DNA of 64,000 nucleotides from Planosporangium thailandense (GCF_011947195.1 NZ_JAATVY010000003.1:396745-460744), one strand, 5' to 3'. Shown: positions 49,467-58,656, counted from the stretch's first letter. The notes: generated by a model not told the origin, from the sequence alone. Numbers and translations are program-made.

Positions 49467-50019
49467 CGGCTTCGTGCGGTGGCTCGGCGACCGCCTCGAC
49501 GAGTTGCCGCCCGGTACGCGGGCGTCCCTGATCGTCGTGGTCGCGTTCGTCGTCGGGTACGCCGCGCTGGCGCTCGCGGTGCGCCGGGTGACCCCCGCGC
49601 TGGTGGAGTACGTGCTCCGGCCGGCCGCGGTGGCCACCGCGTACACGGCGGCGGTGCTGCTGCTCGGCGTCCAGGCGCTGCTCGCGCTGCCGTTCCGGGC
49701 GGTGCGCGGGCGTCCGCCCGGGGTGCTGTACGGCGCCGGGGACGGCCTGATCTCCACCGCGATCGGCGTCCGGGCCGGCATGCGGGAACTGGTCCGGTCG
49801 GTGCGCCGGCTGCGTACGGTACGGGGCCGCTTCTTCGTGCTCGCCATCCTGGTCGCGGCGCTGTGGTGGAACCACAGCGGGTGCGCGCACGACCCGCGGT
49901 CCGACCGCTGCCGGCACCCGGTACCGGTGGGCGCCGAGGCGCTGCGGCAGGGTGCCCGGGAGCTGCGCCAGGGCGCCGCGGAACTCTGGCACCGCGCTAG
50001 GTCCGCAATCGCTCCCTGA
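49459..50019 (+). CDS. Three-helix membrane protein of the Trypco1 cassette
   Basis: A 186-aa membrane protein with segments at about residues 22-42, 52-76 and 116-134, and a conserved-looking amphipathic C-terminus with a repeated unit LRQGARE/LRQGAAE. A WNHSGCAHDPRSDRCRHP stretch after the third helix has two Cys and three His in 18 residues, a possible metal or disulfide site. ATG 49459 overlaps the SPFH-like gene by 8 bp. Its last 23 bp overlap the 3' end of the opposite-strand protease-NACHT gene. Function unknown; co-translation with the SPFH-like protein suggests a membrane complex. Confidence 0.65.
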   Translation: MADGFVRWLGDRLDELPPGTRASLIVVVAFVVGYAALALAVRRVTPALVEYVLRPAAVATAYTAAVLLLGVQALLALPFRAVRGRPPGVLYGAGDGLISTAIGVRAGMRELVRSVRRLRTVRGRFFVLAILVAALWWNHSGCAHDPRSDRCRHPVPVGAEALRQGARELRQGAAELWHRARSAIAP

Positions 50020-53000
50020 CCCGGGCCACCAGGTCGGCGGCACGGTCGACCAGGCCCTCCACCGCGTCGTCGACCGGCCGGTACAACGTGTCGTCGACGA
50101 AGCGGTCGAGGTCGCCGCCGGTGGTCAGGTACCGGGTGAACGGCTCCCCGCGGGTACCGAGCAGCGCCAGCCGTGCGCTCCAGCGCCACCGCCGGGCGAT
50201 ACCGCTGTCGCCGGCAAGTCGGGTCAGCAGTTCCACCGCGAGGTGCCGCGTCTCGCCGTCACGCCCCAGCGCCGTCGCCGCCTCCACCCGGACCGGTGGC
50301 GGCAGGGCGGGATCCCCGGCGGCGGCGGACACGAACTCCACCGCTGCCGGACACGACCCGCGCAGGAGTAGGAGGTTCAGCGCACAGCAGCGTTCGTCGA
50401 CGCCGACCCGGGGATCCTGCACGATCCCGCGCAGCAGCGCGTCCGCCGCGGGCGGGTTGGTGTGGTACACGCTGCGCCAGCGGTGCACGACCCGCGTCGT
50501 GCCGTTGGCGGCGAGGGTGTCCCCGGCGAGCACCTCGAACGCGACGTCGCCGAGGTACGGCGGCTCGCCCGGCGCGAGCCGGTCGGCTATCCGGAGGCGG
50601 TCGCTCCACGACAGCGTACGGTCGTGCATGAGCGCGGAGACCGCCGCGCACGCCTGCTGCGGGTCGTAGCGTCCGGCCATCCAGAGCGCGGCCGGGGCGG
50701 TGTTGACGAAGCTCCACCGGTCGTCCAGCGGCCCGGCCGGTACGCGCGCCACCGCGGCGGTCCACACGTCGTCCGGCGACGGCTCGCGCCGGGCGTACCG
50801 GTCCACCCGCGGCTCCGGCCGGTCGGCCGCCTCGTCGAGCAGGTCCGCCTCCAGGATCGCGTCGTTGCGGTCGACGACGCGTCGGTGCGGGTCGACGACC
50901 CGCCGGAGCAGCGCGAAGATCGCCGCACCGGTCCCGCCGACGGCGTTCAGCGTGAGCATCGCCCGCATCCGGGTGTCGTACCGGCGGGCCGTCGACACGG
51001 CCTGCGCCAGGTGTGCGACCGCCCATCCCCGTTCCTGCGCGTCGCCCACCTCGGCGATCGCGTGGAGCGCCTGCAGCCGGTGCTCCCGGCGTACCCGGTC
51101 CCGGTAGGCCAGCCCCGCCAGAACGCGCATGCCCCCGTCGCGCTCGTCGGGACGGCCGTCGGTCACCAGGACCTTCGCCGCCTCGATCCGCTTGGCTATC
51201 GGCGTCCGCCGGGCGCCGGCGAGCTGGACCAGCGGTGTGCTGTCCGGCGCCCGTTGCAGAAACGCCCGCAGCGCGTGGTTGATCGTCGGCAGCGCCGCCT
51301 CCGACACCGGCTCGATGTCGTGCACGGCGCGCAGGGTGAGGTCGCAGACCTCCTCGGCCCGGTCGGCCGAGACGCCCGCGCCGTCCTGGAGTACCGCGGC
51401 GAGCTGCGGCAGGCGGGGGAAGTCCCGCCTGGTGCCCGGTGTCGCGAGCTCGGCCACCACGGGCATCGGGTCGTTGCCGGCCTCGGCGTAGCGGTCCAGC
51501 GTGAACAGCGAGGTGCTGTCCGCGCCCCGCTGCTCGACCCCGGCCAGCCACTCCTGCTCGTCGAAGTTCTCCGCCCGGCGTTCGCTCTCGAGGTACTCGG
51601 CCATGCTCTGGTGGGTGAACTCCAGCCCGTCGCCGCGGAGCACCAGCAGCCCGGTGCTGAGCAGCGCTTCCCGGATGTGGTCGTCGGTCACGCCGTGCGG
51701 CACCCGCAGACCCTCCCGGCGCAGCCACTCGCGCACCAACGCCAGGCTCGGCTGCCGGTCGTGGTTGATGCGCTGCTCCGCGAGGTACGTCAGGCACTCG
51801 CGCCGCCGGTCGAACAGCTCCTCCCCGAAATCCTTCGCCGACCGGCCCAGCGGCGTCAACTGCTCGATCAGCTTGTCGTACGCGGCCAGGTGCACGCGGC
51901 GGTGGTAGAGCAGGCCGTCGACGAACCGCCGGTACAGCCCGCCCCGCCCGACGGGCAGCGGCGCGTCCGGGTTCTCCTGGTACACGTCGGCGGCGATCGT
52001 GCACAGCAGCGGGATCGACACCAGTGGCATCAGCCGGCTGCGGTCGATGCTTTTCAGGAAACCGGTGGCGAGCTCGGTCGGGCGCTGCGGTGCGCGTAGC
52101 CGGAACCACTGCGCGGCGAACGTGGTCACGGCCGGACGGTCGAACGGGCGCAGGTTGTACTCGCCCAGCCGATCCGAACCGTGGCCGGTGGTGAGGCTGG
52201 CGCGCAGCCGGCGGAACTCGGCCTCCATGAGTTGCCGGCTGCACACAACCAGCCGGGCCTGCGAGCCGTACATGGCCACCCGCGTCGCCAGGATCTTGAT
52301 CAGGACCTCCCGCTTGGCGCGGTCGAGGATCTCGTCAAGTCCGTCGATGAGGATCAGCCATTCGACTCCGGGCAGCGGCGGCTTCTCGAACGTCGCGCCG
52401 GTCAGCGCCGTGTGCTGGTAGCCGTGCAGCTCCGCGTTGACCGCGTCGGCGACCGCCTGCGACCACGAGGTACCGGTGAGCAGCCGGGTGGCCGGGCAGC
52501 GGATCGCGATCGCGGGACCGAACGGCGGTTCCTCACCTTTGGCGGCCGGCTCGGGGCGCAGCCACCAGTTCACCGACTCCAGCACGAGATGCTGCAGCAG
52601 CGTCGACTTACCGCCGCCCGGACCGCCGACGATCAGCGCGTTGCGGTGGCGGGCGAGCATCTCGTACGGCGAGATCACCACCGGTTCGGCGGGCACCGTG
52701 GCGTTGACGCTGGCCGCGCGCTCGGCTTCGGCCCGCCACGCCTCGGCGCGCTGCTGCACGTACACGGTGGACAGCGGGACGTCGCCCTCGACGACCCGGT
52801 ACGGCAGCTCCTCGGCCAGCATTCGCTGGGCCACCAGCATGCCGTGCAGCGGATGCCCCGGCTCGGGCCGCAGCAGCCGGGGCTTGTCGGGTTGGTGCCG
52901 GCCGAGTTCGTGCCGGTACCGGTCCTGTCTCTTGAGCACCTCCAAGCCGTCGATGTACCAGGCCATCCGCTGTTCGGGTCGGAAGTTCTTGAGGATGCCG

Positions 53001-53515
53001 CAGACGTACCCGGTCTCGGGATCGACCACCGGCGCCCCGCTCATGCCCCGCACGATCCCGTCGGCCGCCGCCTTGACGTAGGACCCGCTCGTCCCGACCA
53101 GGGTGAGCGCCACCGGGTCCAGGACCGCTGCCGGGTCCGGTGTATCCCGGTTGAACCCGTAGGCCATCAAGGGCCGGCCGAGCCCCTCACCCGCTCTGAG
53201 CAGCAGCGAGCGGATCTCCACGCTGGGCTGGTCGACGCCCTCCTCCACGCCGATGAACGCGAGGTCGGGGAACGGGTAGTCGCCACCGCGGTCGGGCGTC
53301 GGCGGCAGGCGGCGCAGGATGCGCCCCCGCAGTACCTGACCCTGCACGTACACGTCGAGCGCCCCGGACGGTCCGGAGAGCACGTGCGCGCACGTCACGA
53401 CGATGTACCGGCCGATGAAGAAGCCGCTGCCGGTCCGGGTGCCGGAGCGGATCTGCACGGTGGCATGCCGTACGAGATCGAGCGCGTTCGTTGCCACGAA
53501 CGGGGCGGCGACCAT
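49997..53515 (-). CDS. Trypsin-like protease fused to NACHT NTPase and helical repeats
   Basis: A 1,172-aa three-part protein. Residues 1-200: trypsin-like domain with a complete triad, His44 (TCAHV), Asp84 (PFPDLAFIG) and Ser159 (GMSGAPV). Residues 285-470: NACHT NTPase with Walker A GGPGGGKST (297-305), Walker B LILIDGLDE (387-395), the small-residue-rich NACHT form, and sensor VVCSR. The rest, after a winged-helix-like region with FTHQSMAEYLE, is alpha-helical and resembles HEAT-type sensor repeats. This layout fits NTPase-controlled proteases of bacterial conflict systems: sensor binds a trigger, NACHT oligomerises, protease fires. Convergent with the Trypco1 cassette. Weak ribosome site. 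Confidence 0.88.
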   Translation of the reverse strand: MVAAPFVATNALDLVRHATVQIRSGTRTGSGFFIGRYIVVTCAHVLSGPSGALDVYVQGQVLRGRILRRLPPTPDRGGDYPFPDLAFIGVEEGVDQPSVEIRSLLLRAGEGLGRPLMAYGFNRDTPDPAAVLDPVALTLVGTSGSYVKAAADGIVRGMSGAPVVDPETGYVCGILKNFRPEQRMAWYIDGLEVLKRQDRYRHELGRHQPDKPRLLRPEPGHPLHGMLVAQRMLAEELPYRVVEGDVPLSTVYVQQRAEAWRAEAERAASVNATVPAEPVVISPYEMLARHRNALIVGGPGGGKSTLLQHLVLESVNWWLRPEPAAKGEEPPFGPAIAIRCPATRLLTGTSWSQAVADAVNAELHGYQHTALTGATFEKPPLPGVEWLILIDGLDEILDRAKREVLIKILATRVAMYGSQARLVVCSRQLMEAEFRRLRASLTTGHGSDRLGEYNLRPFDRPAVTTFAAQWFRLRAPQRPTELATGFLKSIDRSRLMPLVSIPLLCTIAADVYQENPDAPLPVGRGGLYRRFVDGLLYHRRVHLAAYDKLIEQLTPLGRSAKDFGEELFDRRRECLTYLAEQRINHDRQPSLALVREWLRREGLRVPHGVTDDHIREALLSTGLLVLRGDGLEFTHQSMAEYLESERRAENFDEQEWLAGVEQRGADSTSLFTLDRYAEAGNDPMPVVAELATPGTRRDFPRLPQLAAVLQDGAGVSADRAEEVCDLTLRAVHDIEPVSEAALPTINHALRAFLQRAPDSTPLVQLAGARRTPIAKRIEAAKVLVTDGRPDERDGGMRVLAGLAYRDRVRREHRLQALHAIAEVGDAQERGWAVAHLAQAVSTARRYDTRMRAMLTLNAVGGTGAAIFALLRRVVDPHRRVVDRNDAILEADLLDEAADRPEPRVDRYARREPSPDDVWTAAVARVPAGPLDDRWSFVNTAPAALWMAGRYDPQQACAAVSALMHDRTLSWSDRLRIADRLAPGEPPYLGDVAFEVLAGDTLAANGTTRVVHRWRSVYHTNPPAADALLRGIVQDPRVGVDERCCALNLLLLRGSCPAAVEFVSAAAGDPALPPPVRVEAATALGRDGETRHLAVELLTRLAGDSGIARRWRWSARLALLGTRGEPFTRYLTTGGDLDRFVDDTLYRPVDDAVEGLVDRAADLVARVRERLRT

Positions 53516-53575
53516 GACTTGTTTCTACACCGGCCAGCCACGGGGTTTACAGGCCTGGATACCGCTACCCGGACC

Positions 53576-54697
53576 TCATTTGAGGGTGGTCAGGTCGAGC
53601 AGGTGCCAGGTGAGCGTCTCGTTGTCGCCGGTGGACCACCACAGCCACGGGCTGTGTACGCCCTCGGCGGTGGCGACGGCGACCGCGACGCGCCGGCGGG
53701 TCTTCAGGTCGTACACGGTCAGTTTCTCGCTCGTGGTGGCGCGCTGGCCGCCCTCGCTCGTCGGGGTCGGGCCCCCGAGCGGCGCGGCGAGGAGTTCGAA
53801 GCGGTCGAGCACCGCCACGTCCATCGTGGCCGAACCCTCGCCGTCGGTGTTGACCCGGACCTCGCCGCCGCCGTCGAGGCGTCGCATCGTGATGACGGTG
53901 CTCGTGGCGTTGGAGGTGGTGCCCCGGCACCAGGTCGGGCTGCAGGAAAGCTGCTCGCCGGGCTTGGGCGCGATGGTGCGGCGCTCGCCGGTGACGGCGT
54001 TGAGTTGGACGAGGGGCTGTCCGAGGGGCGGGGTGGACGTGAGCCAGGGCCAGGCGGTCAGGGCGTACGCGCTGTCGAGCGGGCGTACCGAGACCGGACC
54101 GCCGTCGACGGCGATGGACCTCAGTTCGCTGGTCGGCGGGTCGACGTTGCGGGTGGCGATCCAGTAGACGCGTCCGTCGGCAACCTGGAGGTCGTACCGC
54201 GTGCCGTAGTAGTCGGGTCGGCCGGTGTCGTCGGTGAGGTCGCGGGGCTGGCCGCCGGCGGCCTCGGCGCGGTAGAGGCTGGTGTGGGGCCGGCCCAGGT
54301 CGTCGGGGGTACTGGTCATCCAGTAGATGCGTCCACCGGCGGCGGTGACCGCGTCGATGGAGGTGCCGGCAGCGGTGTCGTAGCCCTGCAGGATCCGCGG
54401 GTGGGTGGGGTCGGCGACCGCGAGTTCGACCAGGTCGGTGTGGTTGCCATCGGCGGTGCTGACCGTGCCCACGAGGTGCCCTGGATCCAGGACGGCGGAC
54501 GGGAAGAACCGGCTGCCGTCGGGCATGGTGGCGGCCAGGTTGACCGTGCGCGCCGCCGGCCAGGCCTGCGTCAGGGTCAGCGGTCCCGCGGGGGCGGCGG
54601 GCGCGGCGGTGCGCGGCGTGGGCAGGGCCAGCAGCACAGCCACGGCGGCCAGCGCGGCGGTGGCGGCGGCCCGTAGCCGCCAGGGGGAGGCGGTCAT
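53576..54697 (-). CDS. Secreted beta-propeller-like protein of the metal island
   Basis: A 373-aa protein with an N-terminal signal sequence (residues 8-30, an Ala/Leu core ending near TAAPAAP). The rest is rich in short beta-strand repeats with WMT, YWIA and LYRAEA-type motifs, as in a six- or seven-bladed propeller. A disulfide is possible within LSCSPTWCRG. No His-rich metal site is evident. ATG 54697 overlaps the preceding TIGR03943 gene (ATGA), so it belongs to the Zur-linked operon and may bind or present metal outside the cell; this is inference. Confidence 0.7.
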   Translation of the reverse strand: MTASPWRLRAAATAALAAVAVLLALPTPRTAAPAAPAGPLTLTQAWPAARTVNLAATMPDGSRFFPSAVLDPGHLVGTVSTADGNHTDLVELAVADPTHPRILQGYDTAAGTSIDAVTAAGGRIYWMTSTPDDLGRPHTSLYRAEAAGGQPRDLTDDTGRPDYYGTRYDLQVADGRVYWIATRNVDPPTSELRSIAVDGGPVSVRPLDSAYALTAWPWLTSTPPLGQPLVQLNAVTGERRTIAPKPGEQLSCSPTWCRGTTSNATSTVITMRRLDGGGEVRVNTDGEGSATMDVAVLDRFELLAAPLGGPTPTSEGGQRATTSEKLTVYDLKTRRRVAVAVATAEGVHSPWLWWSTGDNETLTWHLLDLTTLK

Positions 54698-55434
54698 GAC
54701 TCGTACGGCTGGGCCGGCGCGGGAATCGACCGGGCGGAGGTCACGGCCAGGTAGGGGATGGGCTGGCCGTTGACCGGATCCGTGTCGGTCTGCGCGGTGT
54801 AGGTGCCGGTGACCTCCAGCCACGCGTCGGGAGCGGCGTCCGGCGGCAGGTCCCCGGCGAGGCCGACCTTGACCGGCCGGGCGTCGGCGGCGCAGCAGGT
54901 GATGACCATTCGGGCCAGGTACCGGTGGCCGTGGTCACCGGCCATCACGAAGCCGGACAGGGTCACCGCGCGCCGGCCCAGCGTGTGGCCCTTGCCGAAG
55001 ACGGCACGGTCGGCGTAGTCGAGTACGGAGATGCGTACCGGGTCGCCGTCGGGCAGCGGGGGATAGTCCGAGTCGGCGCCGGCGGCCAGCGCGGTGCCAC
55101 CCCGTGCGGCGGCGTAGGAGCCCAGCGCGGGCGGGGCGATCAGCAGCAGCGCCAGCGCGGGCGCGACCAGCAGCCAGGACGGATCGAACCCGCGATGGCT
55201 GTGCCCGTGCCCGTCGTCGACGTCGTGATCGTGGCCGGCGCGCCGCGACCCGGCCGTCCACAATGTATGGACGAGGCTCGCCAGCGCCACGGCGACCAGG
55301 ACCGCACCGGCGGCCACCAGGTACCCGCGCAGCCCCACCTTCACGTACCGCACGTACGTACCGGCCAGGGCGATCTTCAGCAGGGTACCGCCGACCAGCA
55401 GCAGCACCACCGACTGCGCCGCGCCGCGCCTCAC
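54694..55434 (-). CDS. TIGR03943 family membrane protein (copy 1)
   Basis: A 246-aa protein of the TIGR03943/YcgQ-like family, found beside UPF0718 permeases and often under zinc control. Two N-terminal helices (about residues 5-25 and 37-58) precede a His/Asp-rich loop HDHDVDDGHGHSH, a third helix LLVAPALALLLIAPPAL, and an extracytoplasmic domain with the conserved ARMVITCCAADARPVKVG. The Cys pair and His loop are candidate metal ligands. The GTG at 55434 overlaps the permease stop (GTGA), matching the start of copy 2 at 62599. Confidence 0.88.
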   Translation of the reverse strand: MRRGAAQSVVLLLVGGTLLKIALAGTYVRYVKVGLRGYLVAAGAVLVAVALASLVHTLWTAGSRRAGHDHDVDDGHGHSHRGFDPSWLLVAPALALLLIAPPALGSYAAARGGTALAAGADSDYPPLPDGDPVRISVLDYADRAVFGKGHTLGRRAVTLSGFVMAGDHGHRYLARMVITCCAADARPVKVGLAGDLPPDAAPDAWLEVTGTYTAQTDTDPVNGQPIPYLAVTSARSIPAPAQPYES

Positions 55435-56450
55435 CACAGCAGGCTCCCCACGGCGACCGCCAGCGCCACGCCGACCACGAACGTGGCCGGCGCGAAGCGC
55501 GTGGCGAACCCGCGGCCGAAGGTACCGGCCTGCATCGCGAACAGTTTCAGGTCCACCATCGGGCCGACCACGAGGAACGCCAGCCGCGCGGTCAGCGAGA
55601 ACTGCGCCAGCGACGCGGCGACGAACGCGTCGGCCTCCGAGCAGATCGACAGCAGCACCGCCAGCCCGGCCAGCGCCACCACCGAGATCACGGGGTGCGC
55701 GGCGAGCAGGTGCAGCCAGCGCGGTGGCACCAGTACGTTCAGGGTGGCGGCCGCCGCCGCGCCGATGACCAGGAAACCGGCGGCCTCGGCGGCATCCTGG
55801 CGTACCGCGCCGAGGTAGGCCACCGCCCGGTTGCCGGTCACGGCTGTCCGCCGGGGCGCCCGCAGCCAGTCGTCGCGCCCGAGCCGCAGCCACAGCCAGC
55901 CCATCGCGACGCTGGTCGCCAGGCTGGCCACCAGCCGGCCGACCACCATCTGCGGCCTGCCGGGGAACGCCACCGCGGTGGCGGCCAGCACGACCGGGTT
56001 GATGGCGGGAGCCGACAGCAGGAACGCCAGCGCCGCCGCCGGGGTCACCCCGCGGCGCATCAGCGCCCCGGCGACCGGTACGGAAGCGCACTCGCAGCCC
56101 GGTAGGGCCAGCCCGGCGGCGCCGGCCAGCGGTACCGCGAGCGCGGGCCGTTTCGGCAGCGCACGGGCGAAGAACCGCTCCGGCACGAGGGTGGCGATCG
56201 CCGCGGACAGCAGCGTGCCGAGCACCACGAACGGCATCGCCTGGACCACGATCGCGACGAAGACGGTCACCCACTCCTGCGCGCGGGGCGACGTGACCGA
56301 GCGTCCCAGCCAGCCGCGCGCCGCGATCGCCACGACCAGGACGACGGCGAGGATCTCCACGCCCCAGGGGCCCGCCATCCGCGTGGGCCGACGGTTCGCG
56401 CGCGGTGGACGCGCGATGGCTTCCGCTGGAACTCGCTCGTCGACGCTCAC
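55431..56450 (-). CDS. UPF0718/YraQ-type permease (copy 1)
   Basis: A 339-aa polytopic membrane protein, about eight helices. The family hallmark LPGCECASVPVAGALMRRG (near residue 120) has the Cys-Glu-Cys cluster. A second half repeats the fold with SICSEADAFVAASLAQF. In other bacteria this family pairs with TIGR03943 proteins; a role in divalent metal or related stress is likely from context. GTG 56450 was chosen for GGAAAGGA upstream and because longer frames would run into the ATPase gene. A paralogue at 61604 shares most of the sequence. Confidence 0.88.
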   Translation of the reverse strand: MSVDERVPAEAIARPPRANRRPTRMAGPWGVEILAVVLVVAIAARGWLGRSVTSPRAQEWVTVFVAIVVQAMPFVVLGTLLSAAIATLVPERFFARALPKRPALAVPLAGAAGLALPGCECASVPVAGALMRRGVTPAAALAFLLSAPAINPVVLAATAVAFPGRPQMVVGRLVASLATSVAMGWLWLRLGRDDWLRAPRRTAVTGNRAVAYLGAVRQDAAEAAGFLVIGAAAAATLNVLVPPRWLHLLAAHPVISVVALAGLAVLLSICSEADAFVAASLAQFSLTARLAFLVVGPMVDLKLFAMQAGTFGRGFATRFAPATFVVGVALAVAVGSLLW

Positions 56451-56586
56451 ACCACCGGTCCTTTCCGGCTCGCCGGTTTCCGGCCACAGGTTACGCGTCG
56501 AACGCTCGCTTTCAGGGGTAGGCGCGTCCGGCCACTGGACAGTCGGTCCGGTCCGGGCGGGCCGGCATTTCCGCGTCCCGTCGAGA

Positions 56587-57576
56587 TCAGCGCACCGGCC
56601 AGGACTGCCGGAGGGCGGGCACGACATCGGTGCCGAGCACGAACTCGGGATCGATCTGGTCGGCGAGGTCTTCGCCGGCGCGTTCGTTAGCCCACGCGGT
56701 CGCGTTGCGTAGGTGGAACTCCACGGCCTGTGCGGTGTAGCGCGCCCAGTCCTTGACACAGCTGTCCAGGGCGATCCGGATGGCCCGCAATGCGGCGGCG
56801 TTGGTGGGCTCCAGGTCGGTGATGGGCAGGATCCGGCCGCGCTCGGCCGCTTTGACGAAGGCCGACCGGCCGATCCAGGTGAGCAGGTCGTCGCCGACCT
56901 GCTCGCGCAGGAACGTCACGTCCGCGGCGTCGTCGACCTTGTTGCCGACCACCGCCAGCCGGACGTCGAAGTCGCGGGCGTAGTCGACGTACTGCCGGTA
57001 CACCCCGGTGCTGCGCAGGGTCGGTTCGCATATCAGCACGGTGAGGTCGAACCGGGTGAACAGGCCGGAGGCGAACGAGTCCGCGCCCGCGGTCATGTCG
57101 ACCACCACGTACTCGCCCGCCTCGTCAATGAGGTGGTTGAGCAGCAGTTCGACCGCGCCGACCTTGGAGTGGTAGCAGGCCACTCCGAGATCCTCGGCGG
57201 CGAATGCGCCGGTGACCGCCAGCCGCACGCCGCCGACGTCGCGCACCAGTCGGTCGTAGAGCGGATTCGACTCTGCCACCCGCAACAGTCGCGAGCCCCG
57301 GCCCGGCGGGGTCGTCTTGATCACGGCCGCGGCTGAGGAGATCCGCGGGTTGCTGCCGCGCAGGTACTCCTTGACTTCGGTGAGGTGGTCACCGAGCGCG
57401 GGCAGCGGCACCGCCTCGTCTTCCGGCATGCCCAGGGCCGCCGCCAGGTGCTGGTTGATGTCGGCGTCGAAGGCCAGCAGTGGCGCGGCGGGCGTCGACG
57501 CGGCGAGATGGCGGGCGAACAGGGCGGCCAGCGTGGTCTTGCCGCTACCGCCCTTCCCGACGAAGGCTATCTTCAC
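56587..57576 (-). CDS. CooC-like ParA-family ATPase
   Basis: A 329-aa P-loop protein with the deviant Walker A GKGGSGKTT (8-16), ADINQHL and a VVVDMTAGADSF Walker B region, closest to CooC-type ATPases that help insert nickel into carbon monoxide dehydrogenase. No dehydrogenase or nickel gene is visible. Here it is the first gene of an operon facing the metal ABC transporter, with a Zur-box-like site 10 bp before its GTG start. A metal-loading or metallochaperone role, perhaps for zinc, is inferred. A Cys in VACYHSKVG is a possible ligand. Confidence 0.8.
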   Translation of the reverse strand: MKIAFVGKGGSGKTTLAALFARHLAASTPAAPLLAFDADINQHLAAALGMPEDEAVPLPALGDHLTEVKEYLRGSNPRISSAAAVIKTTPPGRGSRLLRVAESNPLYDRLVRDVGGVRLAVTGAFAAEDLGVACYHSKVGAVELLLNHLIDEAGEYVVVDMTAGADSFASGLFTRFDLTVLICEPTLRSTGVYRQYVDYARDFDVRLAVVGNKVDDAADVTFLREQVGDDLLTWIGRSAFVKAAERGRILPITDLEPTNAAALRAIRIALDSCVKDWARYTAQAVEFHLRNATAWANERAGEDLADQIDPEFVLGTDVVPALRQSWPVR

Positions 57577-57585
57577 AAGTGGTAC

Positions 57586-57666
57586 TGATATCCGTTTTCA
57601 ACTATCGCGGCAAGCGGTGGGCCTCCGCATGCACACAAGCGCATTTGATAATGAACATGATTTTCA
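57586..57666. promoter_or_regulatory. Two Zur-box-like sites in a divergent promoter region
   Basis: 57652-57666 reads TGAACATGATTTTCA, one base from the actinobacterial Zur consensus TGAAAATGATTTTCA, and lies within a larger dyad AATGAACAT-G-ATTTTCATT with one mismatch. 57586-57600 (TGATATCCGTTTTCA) matches 10 of 15 positions and sits 10 bp before the ATPase gene. Together they would repress both divergent operons when zinc is abundant. Confidence 0.7.
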
Positions 57667-57711
57667 TTTAGCGTTCCCGGCGACTGATGGATCTCACCCC
57701 GGAGGGTCGAC

Positions 57712-58656
57712 ATGTCGCTGCGTCACCGACTCCTACGCTCTCGGTACCGAATCGCCTGGCTGGCGGGCGCCGCCGCACTGCTGGCCGGCGCGCTGTCCGG
57801 CTGCACCACCACGCCGGCCAAGACCGTTGCCGGCACGGCGGCGATCAATGTGGTGGCGGCCGAGAACTTCTGGGGCAGCCTCGCCGCCCGGCTCGGCGGC
57901 GACCACGTGAAAGTCACGAGCATCATCAACAACCCGGACGCCGACCCGCACGACTACGAGCCCACCGCCGCTGACGGCCGTGTCGTCGCCGGCGCGAAGC
58001 TGGCCATCATCAACGGTGCCGGCTACGACGCCTGGGCCGGCAAGCTCGTCGACGCCAACCCGGCACGCGGACGCACCGTGCTCGACGTGGGCGACCTGGT
58101 CGGGATCAAAGCGGGCGGCAACCCGCACCGCTGGTACTCCCCGCCGGACGTGCGCCGGGTCATCGACCAGATCACCGCCGACTACACCAAGCTCGATCCC
58201 GCCCATGCCACCTTCTTCACCAGCCAGCACGACACGGTGGTCAACGCCGACCTCAAGGACTACTTCGGCCTGATCGACCAGATCAAGACGACCTATGCCG
58301 GCACCCCGATCGGCGCATCCGAGTCGATCGTCACGCCGCTCGCGGAGGCTGCCGGGCTGCGCCTGCTGACCCCGGAGTCGTTCCTGGACGCCATCAGCGA
58401 GGGCGGCGACCCTACTGCCGCCGACAAGGCCACCATCGACAACCAGATCAAAACCAAGCAGATCAAGGTCTACGTGTACAACAGCCAGAACGCCACCCCC
58501 GACGTCCAGGCCCAGGTGAACGCCGCCAAGGCCGCCGGCATCCCGGTGACCACCGTGACCGAGACGCTCACTCCGGCCGGCGCGTCCTTCCAGGACTGGC
58601 AGGTCGCCCAACTCACCGCGCTCAAACAGGCGCTCGCGCAGGCCACTGGAAAGTAG
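57712..58656 (+). CDS. Metal ABC transporter substrate-binding lipoprotein (ZnuA-like)
   Basis: Binds zinc or manganese outside the membrane and delivers it to the permeases. The 314-aa protein has a lipobox LSGC near residue 29. Family ligands are visible as His in DADPHDYEPT, His in GNPHRWY and Glu in GASESIV; the third ligand is Glu, as in Mn/Zn PsaA-type proteins, and there is no His-rich loop. The near-consensus Zur box upstream favours zinc. ATG 57712 follows GGAGGG. Confidence 0.88.
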   Translation: MSLRHRLLRSRYRIAWLAGAAALLAGALSGCTTTPAKTVAGTAAINVVAAENFWGSLAARLGGDHVKVTSIINNPDADPHDYEPTAADGRVVAGAKLAIINGAGYDAWAGKLVDANPARGRTVLDVGDLVGIKAGGNPHRWYSPPDVRRVIDQITADYTKLDPAHATFFTSQHDTVVNADLKDYFGLIDQIKTTYAGTPIGASESIVTPLAEAAGLRLLTPESFLDAISEGGDPTAADKATIDNQIKTKQIKVYVYNSQNATPDVQAQVNAAKAAGIPVTTVTETLTPAGASFQDWQVAQLTALKQALAQATGK

